DNA of 64,000 bases, taken from NCBI RefSeq assembly GCF_004801415.1, contig NZ_SSNX01000001.1:1-64000 (forward strand), written 5' to 3'. This DNA comes from Deinococcus sp. KSM4-11. Its GTDB lineage: Bacteria; Deinococcota; Deinococci; Deinococcales; Deinococcaceae. Shown piece by piece: positions 9,477-18,247 of the stretch. Position numbers and translations under genes: made by a program. The notes below the pieces were generated by a model that saw only the letters and a program-made list of their open reading frames with translations, searched no databases and was not told where the DNA came from. The stretch's first letter is position 1; each line of letters begins with the position of its first letter.

Positions 9477-9565
9477 GCCACGCCCGTTCTGCGGTGCTGG
9501 ACACCTGCAGGGCGGGCCGTGCCATCATGCGAAACGTTCACATTGCTTTCCCCGGAGGTTTTGCC

Positions 9566-10582
9566 ATGACCACGTACCGTCAGCTGGGCCGCAGCGGCCT
9601 GCACCTGTTTCCCCTGGGCCTGGGCACTATGCAGTTCGGCTGGTCCGCCGACGAGGCCGCCTCGCAGCCGATCCTCGACCGCTACTACGAGGTGGGCGGG
9701 AATTTCATCGACACCGCCGACATCTACACCATGTGGACGGCCGGCAATCCCGGCGGCATCTCCGAGGAGATCATCGGCCGCTGGATGAAAGCGCGCGGCA
9801 ACCGCGACGACCTGGTCGTCGCCACCAAGGTGCGCGGCGCGATGGGCGAGTTCGGCGTGGAGGGCCGCAGCAGCATCAAGCAGCGCGAGGGCCTGTCGCG
9901 CCGCTGGATCCTGAAGGCCTGCGAGGACAGCCTGCGCCGCCTCCAGACCGACCACATCGACCTGTACCAGGTGCACTGGATCGACGCGCACACGCCCATC
10001 GAGGAGACCCTCTCGGCCCTCACGGACCTCGTGCGGCGCGGGTACGTGCGCTACATCGGGTGCAGCAACTACAGCGCATGGCGGCTGATGCAGGCCCTCT
10101 GGACGAGCGACGCCCGCCACCTGGAGAGCTTCGTGAGCATCCAGCCGGAGTACTCGCTGCTGTCGCCCACCCGCGCGAACTTCGAGCGTGAACTCCAGCG
10201 GGTGTGCGTGGAATACGGCCTGGGCGTGGTGCCGTGGAGTCCGCTGGGCGGCGGCCTGCTGACCGGCAAATACCGGCGGGGCCAGTCCCTGCCCGACTCC
10301 GTGCGGGCCGGCGAGGCGGGCCAGCGGCTGACCGAACACAACGACGCTGTGATCGGCACCCTGGAGACGGTGGCCTCGCGGCACGGCGCCAAGCCCGCGC
10401 AGGTGGCCCTGGCGTGGCTGCTCCAGACGCCCGCCATGACCGCACCCATCGTCGGCGCGAACTCGGTGGCGCAGCTCGATGACCTGCTCGGCACCCTCAC
10501 GCTGACCCTGACGTCAGAGGACGTGGCCGAGATCGACAAAGCCAGCGACTGGGAGCGCGCCCGCACCGAACTCGAACGCTGA
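9566..10582 (+). CDS. Aldo/keto reductase
   Basis: A 338-residue protein starting [12 protein letters not shown] at ATG 9566, with GGAGG at 9554-9558. It shows the aldo-keto reductase (TIM barrel) signature: FIDTADIY with the catalytic Asp and Tyr, VATKVRG with the Lys, YQVHWID with the active His, and the late NADPH-binding segment [13 protein letters not shown]. It is in the YghZ/general AKR size class and acts on carbonyl compounds with NADPH; the natural substrate is not visible. A weak hairpin at 10699-10721 follows the gene. Confidence 0.88.
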   Translation: MTTYRQLGRSGLHLFPLGLGTMQFGWSADEAASQPILDRYYEVGGNFIDTADIYTMWTAGNPGGISEEIIGRWMKARGNRDDLVVATKVRGAMGEFGVEGRSSIKQREGLSRRWILKACEDSLRRLQTDHIDLYQVHWIDAHTPIEETLSALTDLVRRGYVRYIGCSNYSAWRLMQALWTSDARHLESFVSIQPEYSLLSPTRANFERELQRVCVEYGLGVVPWSPLGGGLLTGKYRRGQSLPDSVRAGEAGQRLTEHNDAVIGTLETVASRHGAKPAQVALAWLLQTPAMTAPIVGANSVAQLDDLLGTLTLTLTSEDVAEIDKASDWERARTELER

Positions 10583-10698
10583 CCGGACGGCCGGACGCGG
10601 ATCCACCGTGGCCGTGCGGGTCAGGGCGGGCGTGGTGGCCTGGGCTTCCGTTCGCAGCGGGTGAGGCGACCCGCCCTGTGGCTGTCGTCCACCTTGAC

Positions 10699-10721
10699 GC
10701 GCTCCTGTTCATGGGGAGCGC
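10699..10721 (+). terminator. Possible terminator hairpin after the aldo/keto reductase
   Basis: GCGCTCC at 10699-10705 pairs with GGAGCGC at 10715-10721, followed by TTCC only. The weak T run makes this uncertain. Confidence 0.35.
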
Positions 10722-10761
10722 TTCCTGACCCTCTGCGGTCGGTCTGAAGCCGGAGCGCCTT

Positions 10762-10767
10762 TACAAT
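10762..10767 (+). promoter_or_regulatory. Candidate -10 (TACAAT) upstream of the 98-aa gene
   Basis: A near-consensus TACAAT lies 77 nt before ATG 10845. This implies a leader of about 70 nt and translation from the AGAGGT site at 10833-10838. No good -35 is seen. Confidence 0.45.
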
Positions 10768-10844
10768 GAGGCACCACCGTCTACTGCACCGGGACGACAG
10801 CTGCCCGTGCTGCCCGCCGCGCCGCCCTGGCCAGAGGTCTTTGC

Positions 10845-11141
10845 ATGTTCAATCTGTTCCGCAAGAAAGCCGCCAACCCCTATGTGAAGCAGGACGACCA
10901 GCAGACCTTCCGCGTGCGCGTCCGCACCCGCCCGCACGGGGATGTGGTCGAGTTCCGCTTCACGAAAAGCGCCCACATCGGCATCGACGACGACGGCAAC
11001 CACATCTTCCGCAAGCCCGTGGTGTCGTCCGAGCATTTCGACAAGGGAGAGTTGACCGTCCACTTCGACCGCAATTACACGGTGACCGGCACCGACGGCG
11101 AGAACGTGGACTTCATCCCGGTTCGCGAGTGGGAGGACTGA
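10845..11141 (+). CDS. Small conserved hypothetical protein (98 aa)
   Basis: The 98-residue protein starts MFNLFRKKAANPYVK at ATG 10845, with AGAGGT six nt upstream. It has a basic N-terminus, then alternating polar/hydrophobic residues suggesting a small beta-rich fold, and an acidic end (VREWED). It has no cysteines, signal peptide or known motif. I do not recognise a named family. The clear ribosome site and upstream -10 support it as real. It stands alone between the aldo-keto reductase and the convergent PIG-L gene. Confidence 0.7.
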   Translation: MFNLFRKKAANPYVKQDDQQTFRVRVRTRPHGDVVEFRFTKSAHIGIDDDGNHIFRKPVVSSEHFDKGELTVHFDRNYTVTGTDGENVDFIPVREWED

Positions 11142-11147
11142 CCCTCC

Positions 11148-11843
11148 TCAGCTGAGGCCGACCTCATGGAAGGTCTCGGTCATGATCCGCTGCGGGAACT
11201 TCCGGATGAAATCCACGGTGCTCAGCGCCTGGGTGCGGTGGCACGCGATCGCCTGCAACTTACGCGTGATGAACGGCGAGACGTCGTGGCGGGTATTGGG
11301 CTTCAGCCACAGGGCCAGCAGTTCCTCGTTCTCTGGCGGAATGTCGCTGGCGTAGTACCACAGCCGGGGCCGCTCGGGTTCCGGCACACGGTCCCACGCG
11401 GCCCTCGCGAGCCGGTGCGTGGTTACGTGATCCGGGTGCCCGTTGCTGCCGTTCGGCGGGAAGGTCAGCAGGATTTCCGGGCGGTAGGTGGTCAGGGCGC
11501 GATGGGCGACCTCGACCAGCGTCTCGAAGGGTTCGTCGATCAGGTGCTTGTCCGGAAAGTGGTGGTGCTCGAACACGCTGCCCTGTGCCCTGGCGGCGGG
11601 CGTCGTGAGTCCGATCACATCCAGCGCGGCGCTCAATTCCACCTCGCGAAGCCGGGCGAGTTCCTCCGGCGTGTTGCACAGACCCAGGGTACGCCCGGCC
11701 TCGCCGCGCGTCAGGGTGACCAGTCCGCAGGGCTCGCCGGCCTCCAGGTACCCCATCAGCGTGCCGGACGCGCCGTACACCTCGTCGTCGGGGTGGGGCA
11801 CGATCAGGAGCAGTTTCAGGCGGGCGTCGGTCGCGTGACTCAT
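11148..11843 (-). CDS. PIG-L family deacetylase, possibly BshB2-type
   Basis: A 231-residue protein with the PIG-L zinc motif PHPDDE at residues 16-21 and the second ligand motif HPDH near 138. These enzymes remove N-acetyl groups from GlcNAc conjugates. The segment LTRGEAGRTLG and the overall length resemble BshB2, which deacetylates GlcNAc-malate in bacillithiol synthesis; Deinococcus species make bacillithiol. Other substrates are possible, so no symbol is given. It starts at ATG 11843 with a TATCCT -10 seven nt upstream and no ribosome site. Confidence 0.8.
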   Translation of the reverse strand: MSHATDARLKLLLIVPHPDDEVYGASGTLMGYLEAGEPCGLVTLTRGEAGRTLGLCNTPEELARLREVELSAALDVIGLTTPAARAQGSVFEHHHFPDKHLIDEPFETLVEVAHRALTTYRPEILLTFPPNGSNGHPDHVTTHRLARAAWDRVPEPERPRLWYYASDIPPENEELLALWLKPNTRHDVSPFITRKLQAIACHRTQALSTVDFIRKFPQRIMTETFHEVGLS

Positions 11844-11850
11844 GCCCAGG

Positions 11851-11856
11851 AGGATA
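11851..11856 (-). promoter_or_regulatory. Leaderless-type -10 (TATCCT) for the PIG-L deacetylase
   Basis: TATCCT, 7 nt, then ATG 11843. Confidence 0.65.
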
Positions 11857-11988
11857 GTCCAGCACGAGAGAATGGTGCACCCGCGCCACCGGCCCTCATT
11901 GGAGGTCGGACGAGCGGGTCGTGCCGGCCGACGGGCATAAGCCCATAGGCAGATGCGCGACCCCGGCGGATCGGGTCACGATGACGCC

Positions 11989-12999
11989 ATGACTGCCCCT
12001 GAACTGAACGCGACCTTCACGCTCCGTGAGCCGCGATTGCCCGCCGATTACGCCCCGATGGCCGAGGTACTGACCCTGTGCCACCAGGAGTGGCCGGTCA
12101 ACGCCGAGGATCTGGAACGCGATGACAGAACCCGCGATCCGAAGATGTTCCGCACGCAGGTGGTGGCCGAGCAGGACGGCCGGATCGTGGGCGTCGCGGG
12201 CTTCGGACATGACGACCGCTCCTTCGAGGAATGGCGCTACTGGGGCGGCGTGAACGTGCACCCGGACGCGCGTGGCCAGGGCATCGGGACGGCTCTGTAC
12301 GACGAGCTGATGCGCCGGGCCACGGCCCGCGGCGCGCGGGAACTGCGCGCGGGCAGCAGCGACCAGCCGAACGATGTGCCTGGCCGGGCCTTCCTGGAAA
12401 AACGCGGGTGGTCGGCCGCCTGGGAACGCTACGAATCCCAGATCGACACCCGGACGCTCGACCTCGCGGCCCTGGGCGACCTGCTCAAGGCCGTGGAGGC
12501 GGACGGTGTGCAGCTCAAGTCCCTGACGGATCTGGCCGGTGATCCTGAACGGAACCGCAAGCTGTGGGAACTCGACTGGCTGCTCTTTCAGGACGTGCCG
12601 ATGGGTACCGTCTTCACGAAGAAGACCATGGAGCAGTGGGTCACGGAGGAACTCGACGATCCGCATCTGGCTCCCGAGTTGTCCTTCGTGGCCGTGCGTC
12701 CCGGCGCGGACGATCCCCTGACGGGCGAGTACGTGGGCTACTCCACGCTGGGCCAGAGTTCCCCCGGCGTGTACTACATCGGGATGACCGGCGTGCTGCG
12801 CTCCGAGCGGGGCAAGGGCATCGCCAAGGCGCTGAAGGTCGCCGCCATGCGCGCCCTGCAACACGCTGGGGGCGGCGTGATCAAGACCTTCAACGACCCG
12901 CCGAACAAGGCCATGCTCGGCATGAACGCCGCGCTGGGCTTCGAGCGCACCGCCACCCGCTACCGCTACGAACTCCACCTGGACGGCGAACAGCCATGA
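11989..12999 (+). CDS. Two-domain GNAT N-acetyltransferase (first of three)
   Basis: A 336-residue protein made of two GNAT domains. The acetyl-CoA loop of domain 1 is RGQGIG in VHPDARGQGIGTALY (residue ~95); that of domain 2 is RGKGIA (residue ~275) followed by NDPPNKAMLGMNAALGF. It starts at ATG 11989; the frame is open further upstream but the family start MTAPELNATFTLREP fits here. The stop overlaps the next gene's ATG in ATGA, so the two are translationally coupled. The acceptor substrate (small amine, antibiotic or protein) cannot be told. Confidence 0.82.
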   Translation: MTAPELNATFTLREPRLPADYAPMAEVLTLCHQEWPVNAEDLERDDRTRDPKMFRTQVVAEQDGRIVGVAGFGHDDRSFEEWRYWGGVNVHPDARGQGIGTALYDELMRRATARGARELRAGSSDQPNDVPGRAFLEKRGWSAAWERYESQIDTRTLDLAALGDLLKAVEADGVQLKSLTDLAGDPERNRKLWELDWLLFQDVPMGTVFTKKTMEQWVTEELDDPHLAPELSFVAVRPGADDPLTGEYVGYSTLGQSSPGVYYIGMTGVLRSERGKGIAKALKVAAMRALQHAGGGVIKTFNDPPNKAMLGMNAALGFERTATRYRYELHLDGEQP

Positions 13000-13973
13000 C
13001 GGCCGCCTCTACCCTGGTCATCCGCGAGACGACGGACGCGGATATTGCTGACATGGCGCGGATCATGAGTGAGGTCAACCCCGCCCACCCCTGGACGCCA
13101 GAAGCCCTGGCACACGAGATCGAGTTCCTGCAGTCGCACCCGCTGGGCCTGCACCTGGCGCAGTGGATCGCCGTGCAGTACGCGCAGCCGGTCGCCACGG
13201 CTGCCGCGCTGCAATTCGCCGGCATGTACCACCCGGATCGCTACCACGCGGAGGTCATGGTGCTGCCAAGTGCGGGCCGGCACGGGATCGGCACGCGGCT
13301 CGCGGACGTGCTGGACGCCCACCTGAGGCAACGTGGAGCGCGCGAGGTGCTGGCCGGCGCGTACGAGAACCACCCGCACGCGCTGGCGTTCCTGACGAGG
13401 CGTGGCTTCACGGAGGCCATGCGCTTCTGGGACAACGTCCTTGATCTGCGCGGCTTCGACCTCCAGGCCTGGGCCGAGCAGGCGCTGGTGCCGGACGGCG
13501 TGCGCGTTCTGAGCTATGCGCAACTGGTCGCCGAACTCGGCCCGGACGCCGCCCTGACCGCCTTCTACGAGGGATTCAAGGAGGCCCGCGAGGACGTGCC
13601 CCGCACCGGCGAGGTGACCCCGTTGACCCCCGAGGACTTCCAGAAACGCCAGGAGAATCCGTCCGTGTATCCGGAGGCCCAGCTGCTCGCGGTCACGGAT
13701 CACGGCGAGGTCGTGGCCGTCTCGGAACTGTGGCGCGCGCAGAACGACCCGCAGCGCCTGGACACCGGCCTGACCGGCACTCGGCGGGCCTGGCGGCGCC
13801 GGGGTCTGGCGCTGGCGCTGAAACTCGCCGCGATCCGCGTGGCCCTCTCGCAGGGCGTCACCGAGATCTGGACGGGAAACGCGACCACCAACGCGCCGAT
13901 GCTCGCCATCAACGACCGCCTCGGCTTCCGCACCCGCCCCGCGTTCATCGAGATGAAATGGGGCGGCGTGTGA
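12996..13973 (+). CDS. Two-domain GNAT N-acetyltransferase (second of three)
   Basis: The 325-residue protein starts MTAASTLVIRE at ATG 12996, overlapping the previous stop. It has the same two-domain plan: first CoA loop GRHGIGTRL near residue 93, second RRRGLALAL near 272, then GNATTNAPMLAINDRLGF near 295. It is clearly paralogous to its neighbours, although the sequence has diverged. Co-translation with the first gene suggests that they act together or on related substrates. Confidence 0.82.
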   Translation: MTAASTLVIRETTDADIADMARIMSEVNPAHPWTPEALAHEIEFLQSHPLGLHLAQWIAVQYAQPVATAAALQFAGMYHPDRYHAEVMVLPSAGRHGIGTRLADVLDAHLRQRGAREVLAGAYENHPHALAFLTRRGFTEAMRFWDNVLDLRGFDLQAWAEQALVPDGVRVLSYAQLVAELGPDAALTAFYEGFKEAREDVPRTGEVTPLTPEDFQKRQENPSVYPEAQLLAVTDHGEVVAVSELWRAQNDPQRLDTGLTGTRRAWRRRGLALALKLAAIRVALSQGVTEIWTGNATTNAPMLAINDRLGFRTRPAFIEMKWGGV

Positions 13974-14125
13974 CCCAGGCCGCCCCGCTCGGACTCCTGC
14001 TGAAGAGGACAGAGCGGGCTGATGTCTGGGGAAGGCCCCGGCGGTTGGTTGCATGGCATCCTGATGGTTCTGCAACGTCGGCCCGGCGTTCCGGATCGTT
14101 TCGAACTCACCCGTAAGGAACCCGC

Positions 14126-15082
14126 ATGCCACTGACTGTCCGCCCTGTCCTGGATCACGAGTGGGACGACGCTGCCCGCGCGTACTCGGCCGCCCATCCG
14201 CAGGAGCCGTACAGCGGCGCCGACCTGCGCAAACGCCACCGCGAGCAGCAGGACTGGAACTACACAGCGGCCACGCTGGTCGCCGTGGATGGCCCCGAGG
14301 TGGTCGGGATGGGCAGCTACTACCAGAATCCCGGCGCGTACCACAAGGATCGGTACACCCTCGACTTGGGGGTGCTCCCGGAGCGTCAACGGCAGGGCGT
14401 GGGCGGGGCGCTCTGGGCGGCGCTGGACGCGCAACTGATCGCACACGGCGCGGAGTCCATCCGCGTGCTGGCGCGCGAGGACCATCCCACCGCGCCGGGC
14501 TTCCTGGGTCGGCGGGGCTTCGTGGGCGGTAAACGGTACTTCACGAGCGCGCTCGACGTGACGGCCTTCGACGCCACGCCCTACGCCTCCACCCTGGCCG
14601 CCGTGGCCGCGCAGGGCATCACGATCCTCAGCCTGAGCGACCTGCGCGCCGCCGGGACGCCCGATCTGGAGGCCCGCCTGCACGCCCTGATGAGCGATGT
14701 GCGCCGTGACGTGCCCCGCAGCGAACCTGCCACGCCCCTGGCGTTCCAGGTGTTCGAGGAGGCCGTGCTGGGCGACCCCGGTTTGATTCCGGACGCGTAT
14801 CTGGTCGCCGCGCATGCGGAACAGTTCATCGGTCAGACGGCGCTGTTCTCGTCTGACGTCAGCGACACCCTGTACACCGGTCTGACCGGTGTCACCGCCG
14901 CGTGGCGGGGCCGGGGCGTGGCCACTGCCTTGAAGGTGCGGGCCGCCGGTGTCGCCCGGATCAGGGGGGCGCCCACCATCCGCACCGACAACGCCAGCGA
15001 CAATGCCCCCATGCTGGCCGTGAACGACCGCCTGGGCTTCGTGCGCGATCCTGCGTCCATCAGCTACCAGCGGGTCTACTGA
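14126..15082 (+). CDS. Two-domain GNAT N-acetyltransferase (third of three)
   Basis: A 318-residue protein starting MPLTVRPVLDHEW at ATG 14126, with AAGGA at 14115-14119. Its CoA loops are RQRQGVGGAL near residue 92 and RGRGVATAL near 263, and it ends with TDNASDNAPMLAVNDRLGF as in gene 2. It is separated from gene 2 by about 150 bp that hold no gene and no clear promoter. It is followed after one base by the next ORF, so 14126-16354 probably forms one transcript. Confidence 0.82.
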   Translation: MPLTVRPVLDHEWDDAARAYSAAHPQEPYSGADLRKRHREQQDWNYTAATLVAVDGPEVVGMGSYYQNPGAYHKDRYTLDLGVLPERQRQGVGGALWAALDAQLIAHGAESIRVLAREDHPTAPGFLGRRGFVGGKRYFTSALDVTAFDATPYASTLAAVAAQGITILSLSDLRAAGTPDLEARLHALMSDVRRDVPRSEPATPLAFQVFEEAVLGDPGLIPDAYLVAAHAEQFIGQTALFSSDVSDTLYTGLTGVTAAWRGRGVATALKVRAAGVARIRGAPTIRTDNASDNAPMLAVNDRLGFVRDPASISYQRVY

Positions 15083-15083
15083 G

Positions 15084-15838
<755 letters not shown>

Positions 15839-15842
<4 letters not shown>

Positions 15843-16354
15843 CCAGCACCAGCGAACCCCAGACTGCTCCCGTCGCCTTCCAGGTGGGTGTGTTCGCGCT
15901 CGTCCAGCATCAGGGCACCTACCTGATCGTCCGGCACCACAAACCCATGCTGCCCGGCGGCTCCCAGAGCCTGCCTGGCCTGCTGCTTGAGGTGCCCGCC
16001 GGGAACAACATCATCGAGATGCACCTGCGCCGCGCGCTGCTGTCCCAGGTGGGCATCGCGGTCAGCGACCTGCGACTGGTCGGGTCGCATGCCGGACGGG
16101 GCGTGCAGAGCGGCAACGGTGACGCCCGGCTGAACCTGATCTTCGGCACGCAGTACTGCTCGGGCATCCTGAACCCCCAGCCCGACAAGCTGGCGAGCGC
16201 CGAATGGCTGCCCAGCCACGAGTTCGGCGAGTACAGCGGCTCGCCCGAATGGCTGCAATCTGCCATCCGCGAATTCGAGACCGTGACCCTGACCCCGGGA
16301 AGCCGCCCACCCGGCACGCCCAAGACGTCCTTCTTCCGCCGCCGTCAGGGCTGA
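15839..16354 (+). CDS. Nudix-fold protein with degenerate catalytic box
   Basis: The 171-residue protein starts MTSTSEPQTAPV at GTG 15839 with AGGAG at 15826-15830. The strand pattern and the position of LRRALLSQVGI match the Nudix helix, whose consensus is REUxEExGU. Here the essential glutamates are replaced (RALLSQVG), so pyrophosphohydrolase activity is unlikely. The domain may bind a nucleotide or act as a regulator. A TACAAT at 15788-15793 could provide an internal promoter. It is the last gene of the GNAT cluster. Confidence 0.6.
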
Positions 16355-16366
16355 CACCACCATCCA

Positions 16367-16394
16367 CCGCGCGCCCAGATTTCTGGGCGCGCGG
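16367..16394. terminator. Bidirectional hairpin between the Nudix-like and RNase H genes
   Basis: A 13-bp perfect inverted repeat, left arm 16367-16379 and right arm 16382-16394. T runs on either side are short, but the position between convergent genes supports a terminator. Confidence 0.6.
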
Positions 16395-16464
16395 TTCGTG
16401 CCACGGGTGACAGGTGCGGCCATCTGCCACCCGTGACGGGCACCCGGCAGCCGTCTGCAGGAAA

Positions 16465-17199
16465 TCACGAGGCTAGGAACTCCACCTGCACGCCACTCGC
16501 ATCGGCCACCTGCCGCGCCGCTCGCAACTGCGACTGCGCGCCCAGCCGCAGGGCCCGCTCCGGCCGGCGCCACAACGCCTGGGCCACCCGGCTCGCCCGC
16601 CGCACCACCAGCGACTCGCCCGGGTGCGCCAGCCCCACGGCCGCCATCAGTGCCTGCGCGCTCGGCGGCACCTCCGACGCGAGATCCAGCGGCACCAGCG
16701 CCGTCACGCGCTCCCCGGCCCGCCGCAGACTCACGCGCGCCTCCGCCCAGCCCGGCCGGTGCTCGATCAGCACGTCCGCCTGCACGCCGACCGGGGTGCC
16801 GACCAGACCACGCCGCGCCTCGTTCGCCAGCTCGTGTGCGGTCAGCATGTGCCGCCGCGTCCGGGGCGCGTACCCCACCCGCAGCGCCACCCCACGCTCC
16901 TGTGCGGCCTCCATTACTTCCCGCGCCTCGCCATGCAGCAACTCCGGCCCGCGACCCCGTCCCACTGCCGCGATCACCGCCTCGTTGTCCGTGTGCACCG
17001 TCAGCGCTTCCTCGGGCGGGGCCAGCCGCACGGCCTCCAGCACGGCCCGCACCTCGGCCAGATTGTTGTCCGGCGAATCCAGTTGCCCCTGGTAGCGCGC
17101 CGGCAGCGCCCCCGGCGTGATCAACACCAGCCCCCAGCCGCCCACCCCGGAGCCGTCCGGCAGCTCATGCCAGCTGGCATCCACGAACGCATGGTTCAT
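16465..17199 (-). CDS. RNase H-like protein with altered fourth catalytic residue
   Basis: A 244-residue protein. Residues 1-135 are an RNase HI fold: FVDASW with the first Asp, NNLAEVRAVL with the Glu, and HTDNEAV with the second Asp. The last motif, normally AD.LANEA, reads TAHELANEA, so the fourth acidic ligand is His. Residues 145-244 are an extra region without recognised motifs. RNase HI cleaves RNA in RNA:DNA hybrids; whether this one is active is open. It lies 21 nt behind a small HTH gene in the same direction. Confidence 0.7.
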   Translation of the reverse strand: MNHAFVDASWHELPDGSGVGGWGLVLITPGALPARYQGQLDSPDNNLAEVRAVLEAVRLAPPEEALTVHTDNEAVIAAVGRGRGPELLHGEAREVMEAAQERGVALRVGYAPRTRRHMLTAHELANEARRGLVGTPVGVQADVLIEHRPGWAEARVSLRRAGERVTALVPLDLASEVPPSAQALMAAVGLAHPGESLVVRRASRVAQALWRRPERALRLGAQSQLRAARQVADASGVQVEFLAS

Positions 17200-17220
17200 G
17201 TCCTCACCCCCACGCGCCCG

Positions 17221-17421
17221 TTACAGCGTGATATCCAACCGCCGCTCCAGCACGGCCCGCGCCTTCTGATGCAGGCTGCGCGGATCGAAGTCCCCGCGCT
17301 CCAGCGCCCGCAGCAGCGCCAGCTCCAAGCCTGCCTCGTGCGCCAGTTCCTCCAGCCCGATCCCCAGCAGCTGACGACGCACCCGCACCACCACCGCCCC
17401 CGGAAACGGAACCGACTCCAT
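17221..17421 (-). CDS. Small helix-turn-helix (XRE-like) protein
   Basis: A 66-residue protein beginning MESVPFPGAVVVRVRR. The segment RRQLLGIGLEELAHEAGLE followed by LLRALERGDF has the spacing of a Cro/XRE helix-turn-helix, with the LEELAHEAG core. A longer start at GTG 17451 is possible. It precedes the RNase H-like gene and is divergent from pyrE, so it may regulate this small unit or itself. The short length lowers certainty. Confidence 0.55.
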   Translation of the reverse strand: MESVPFPGAVVVRVRRQLLGIGLEELAHEAGLELALLRALERGDFDPRSLHQKARAVLERRLDITL

Positions 17422-17468
17422 ACCCCACCATGCCACGCCACGCGTGTCCACAATGGAATAATCACCGC

Positions 17469-18029
17469 ATGGACGTCCTCAAGCTCTACCAGGAAGCCGG
17501 CGCATACCACGAAGGGCACTTCCTGCTCGCCTCGGGCCGCCACAGCCCCAAATTCCTCCAGAGCACCACCCTGCTGCAACACCCGCACCTCACCGAACAG
17601 GTCGGTCAGGCCCTCGCTCAGAAGCTCGCCGACGCTGGCTTCACCGCCGACTTCATCATCGGCCCCGCCATGGGCGGCGTGGTGCTGGCCTACGAGGTCG
17701 CCCGGCATCTGCACACCCGGGCCATCTTCGCCGAGAAGGACGGCCAGGGCGGCATGAAGATCCGCGAGGCCTTCAGCATCGGAGAAGGGGAGACCTTCAT
17801 TGCCGTCGAGGACGTCCTGACCACGGGCGGCAGCGTCCTGAAAGCCGTCCTGGCCGCCGAGAAAGCGGGCGGGCAATGTGCCGCGATCGCCTGCATCGTG
17901 GATCGGCGGACGCAGGACGGGCCTCTCAGCGGGTATCCGCTGGTGTCGCTCACGCGTCTGGTGTTCGATACGTATCCTCCAGACGCTGTGCCGACGTGGC
18001 TGGCGGAGATTCCCTTGCAGGAGATTTAG
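17469..18029 (+). CDS. pyrE: Orotate phosphoribosyltransferase
   Basis: The 186-residue protein starts MDVLKLYQEAGAY at ATG 17469. It carries ASGRHSPKFLQ near residue 22, GPAMGGVVLA near 65, and the PRPP-binding signature VEDVLTTGGSV near 115. It joins orotate to PRPP to give OMP in de novo pyrimidine synthesis. The length is normal for the family. It stands alone, divergent from the HTH gene. An AATAAT sequence six nt before the ATG suggests a near-leaderless message. Confidence 0.93.
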   Translation: MDVLKLYQEAGAYHEGHFLLASGRHSPKFLQSTTLLQHPHLTEQVGQALAQKLADAGFTADFIIGPAMGGVVLAYEVARHLHTRAIFAEKDGQGGMKIREAFSIGEGETFIAVEDVLTTGGSVLKAVLAAEKAGGQCAAIACIVDRRTQDGPLSGYPLVSLTRLVFDTYPPDAVPTWLAEIPLQEI

Positions 18030-18050
18030 GGTTCGTCTTGGGTGGCCCCA

Positions 18051-18076
18051 CCCCCTAGCCCCAGAGGGGCAGGGGG
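18051..18076 (+). repeat. GC-rich hairpin downstream of pyrE
   Basis: CCCCCT 18051-18056 pairs with AGGGGG 18071-18076, and inside it GCCCC 18058-18062 pairs with GGGGC 18066-18070 around AGA. No T run follows, so it may be a repeat-type element rather than a classical terminator. Confidence 0.5.
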
Positions 18077-18247
18077 AGTAGCGCTGCGCTGGGCATGTGG
18101 TCGCTGTTGTCGTCCGGCTGGCCCTGGCGGTGGCTTCGTTCGCTTGGGCGGCGTCCCCGCCACCTGCGTTCACGTCGTCACCGCCCGCGCGCTGCGCGCC
18201 CGACGGCATTCGGTGGGCGCGCAGGGTGGGACGCTTCGCTTCTTTGC
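18077..18247. other. Non-coding spacer with a second hairpin
   Basis: No credible gene. An inverted repeat CTGCGCGCCC 18192-18201 / GGGCGCGCAG 18215-18224 lies here. The texture of the whole 18042-18247 stretch is like the dispersed small repeats known from Deinococcus genomes, but no second copy occurs in this window. Confidence 0.35.

Noticed and set aside
10766..11155. Alternative 129-codon frame over the 98-aa gene
   Set aside because: The 98-aa frame has the ribosome site and plausible protein; the other is Arg/Pro/His-rich shadow.
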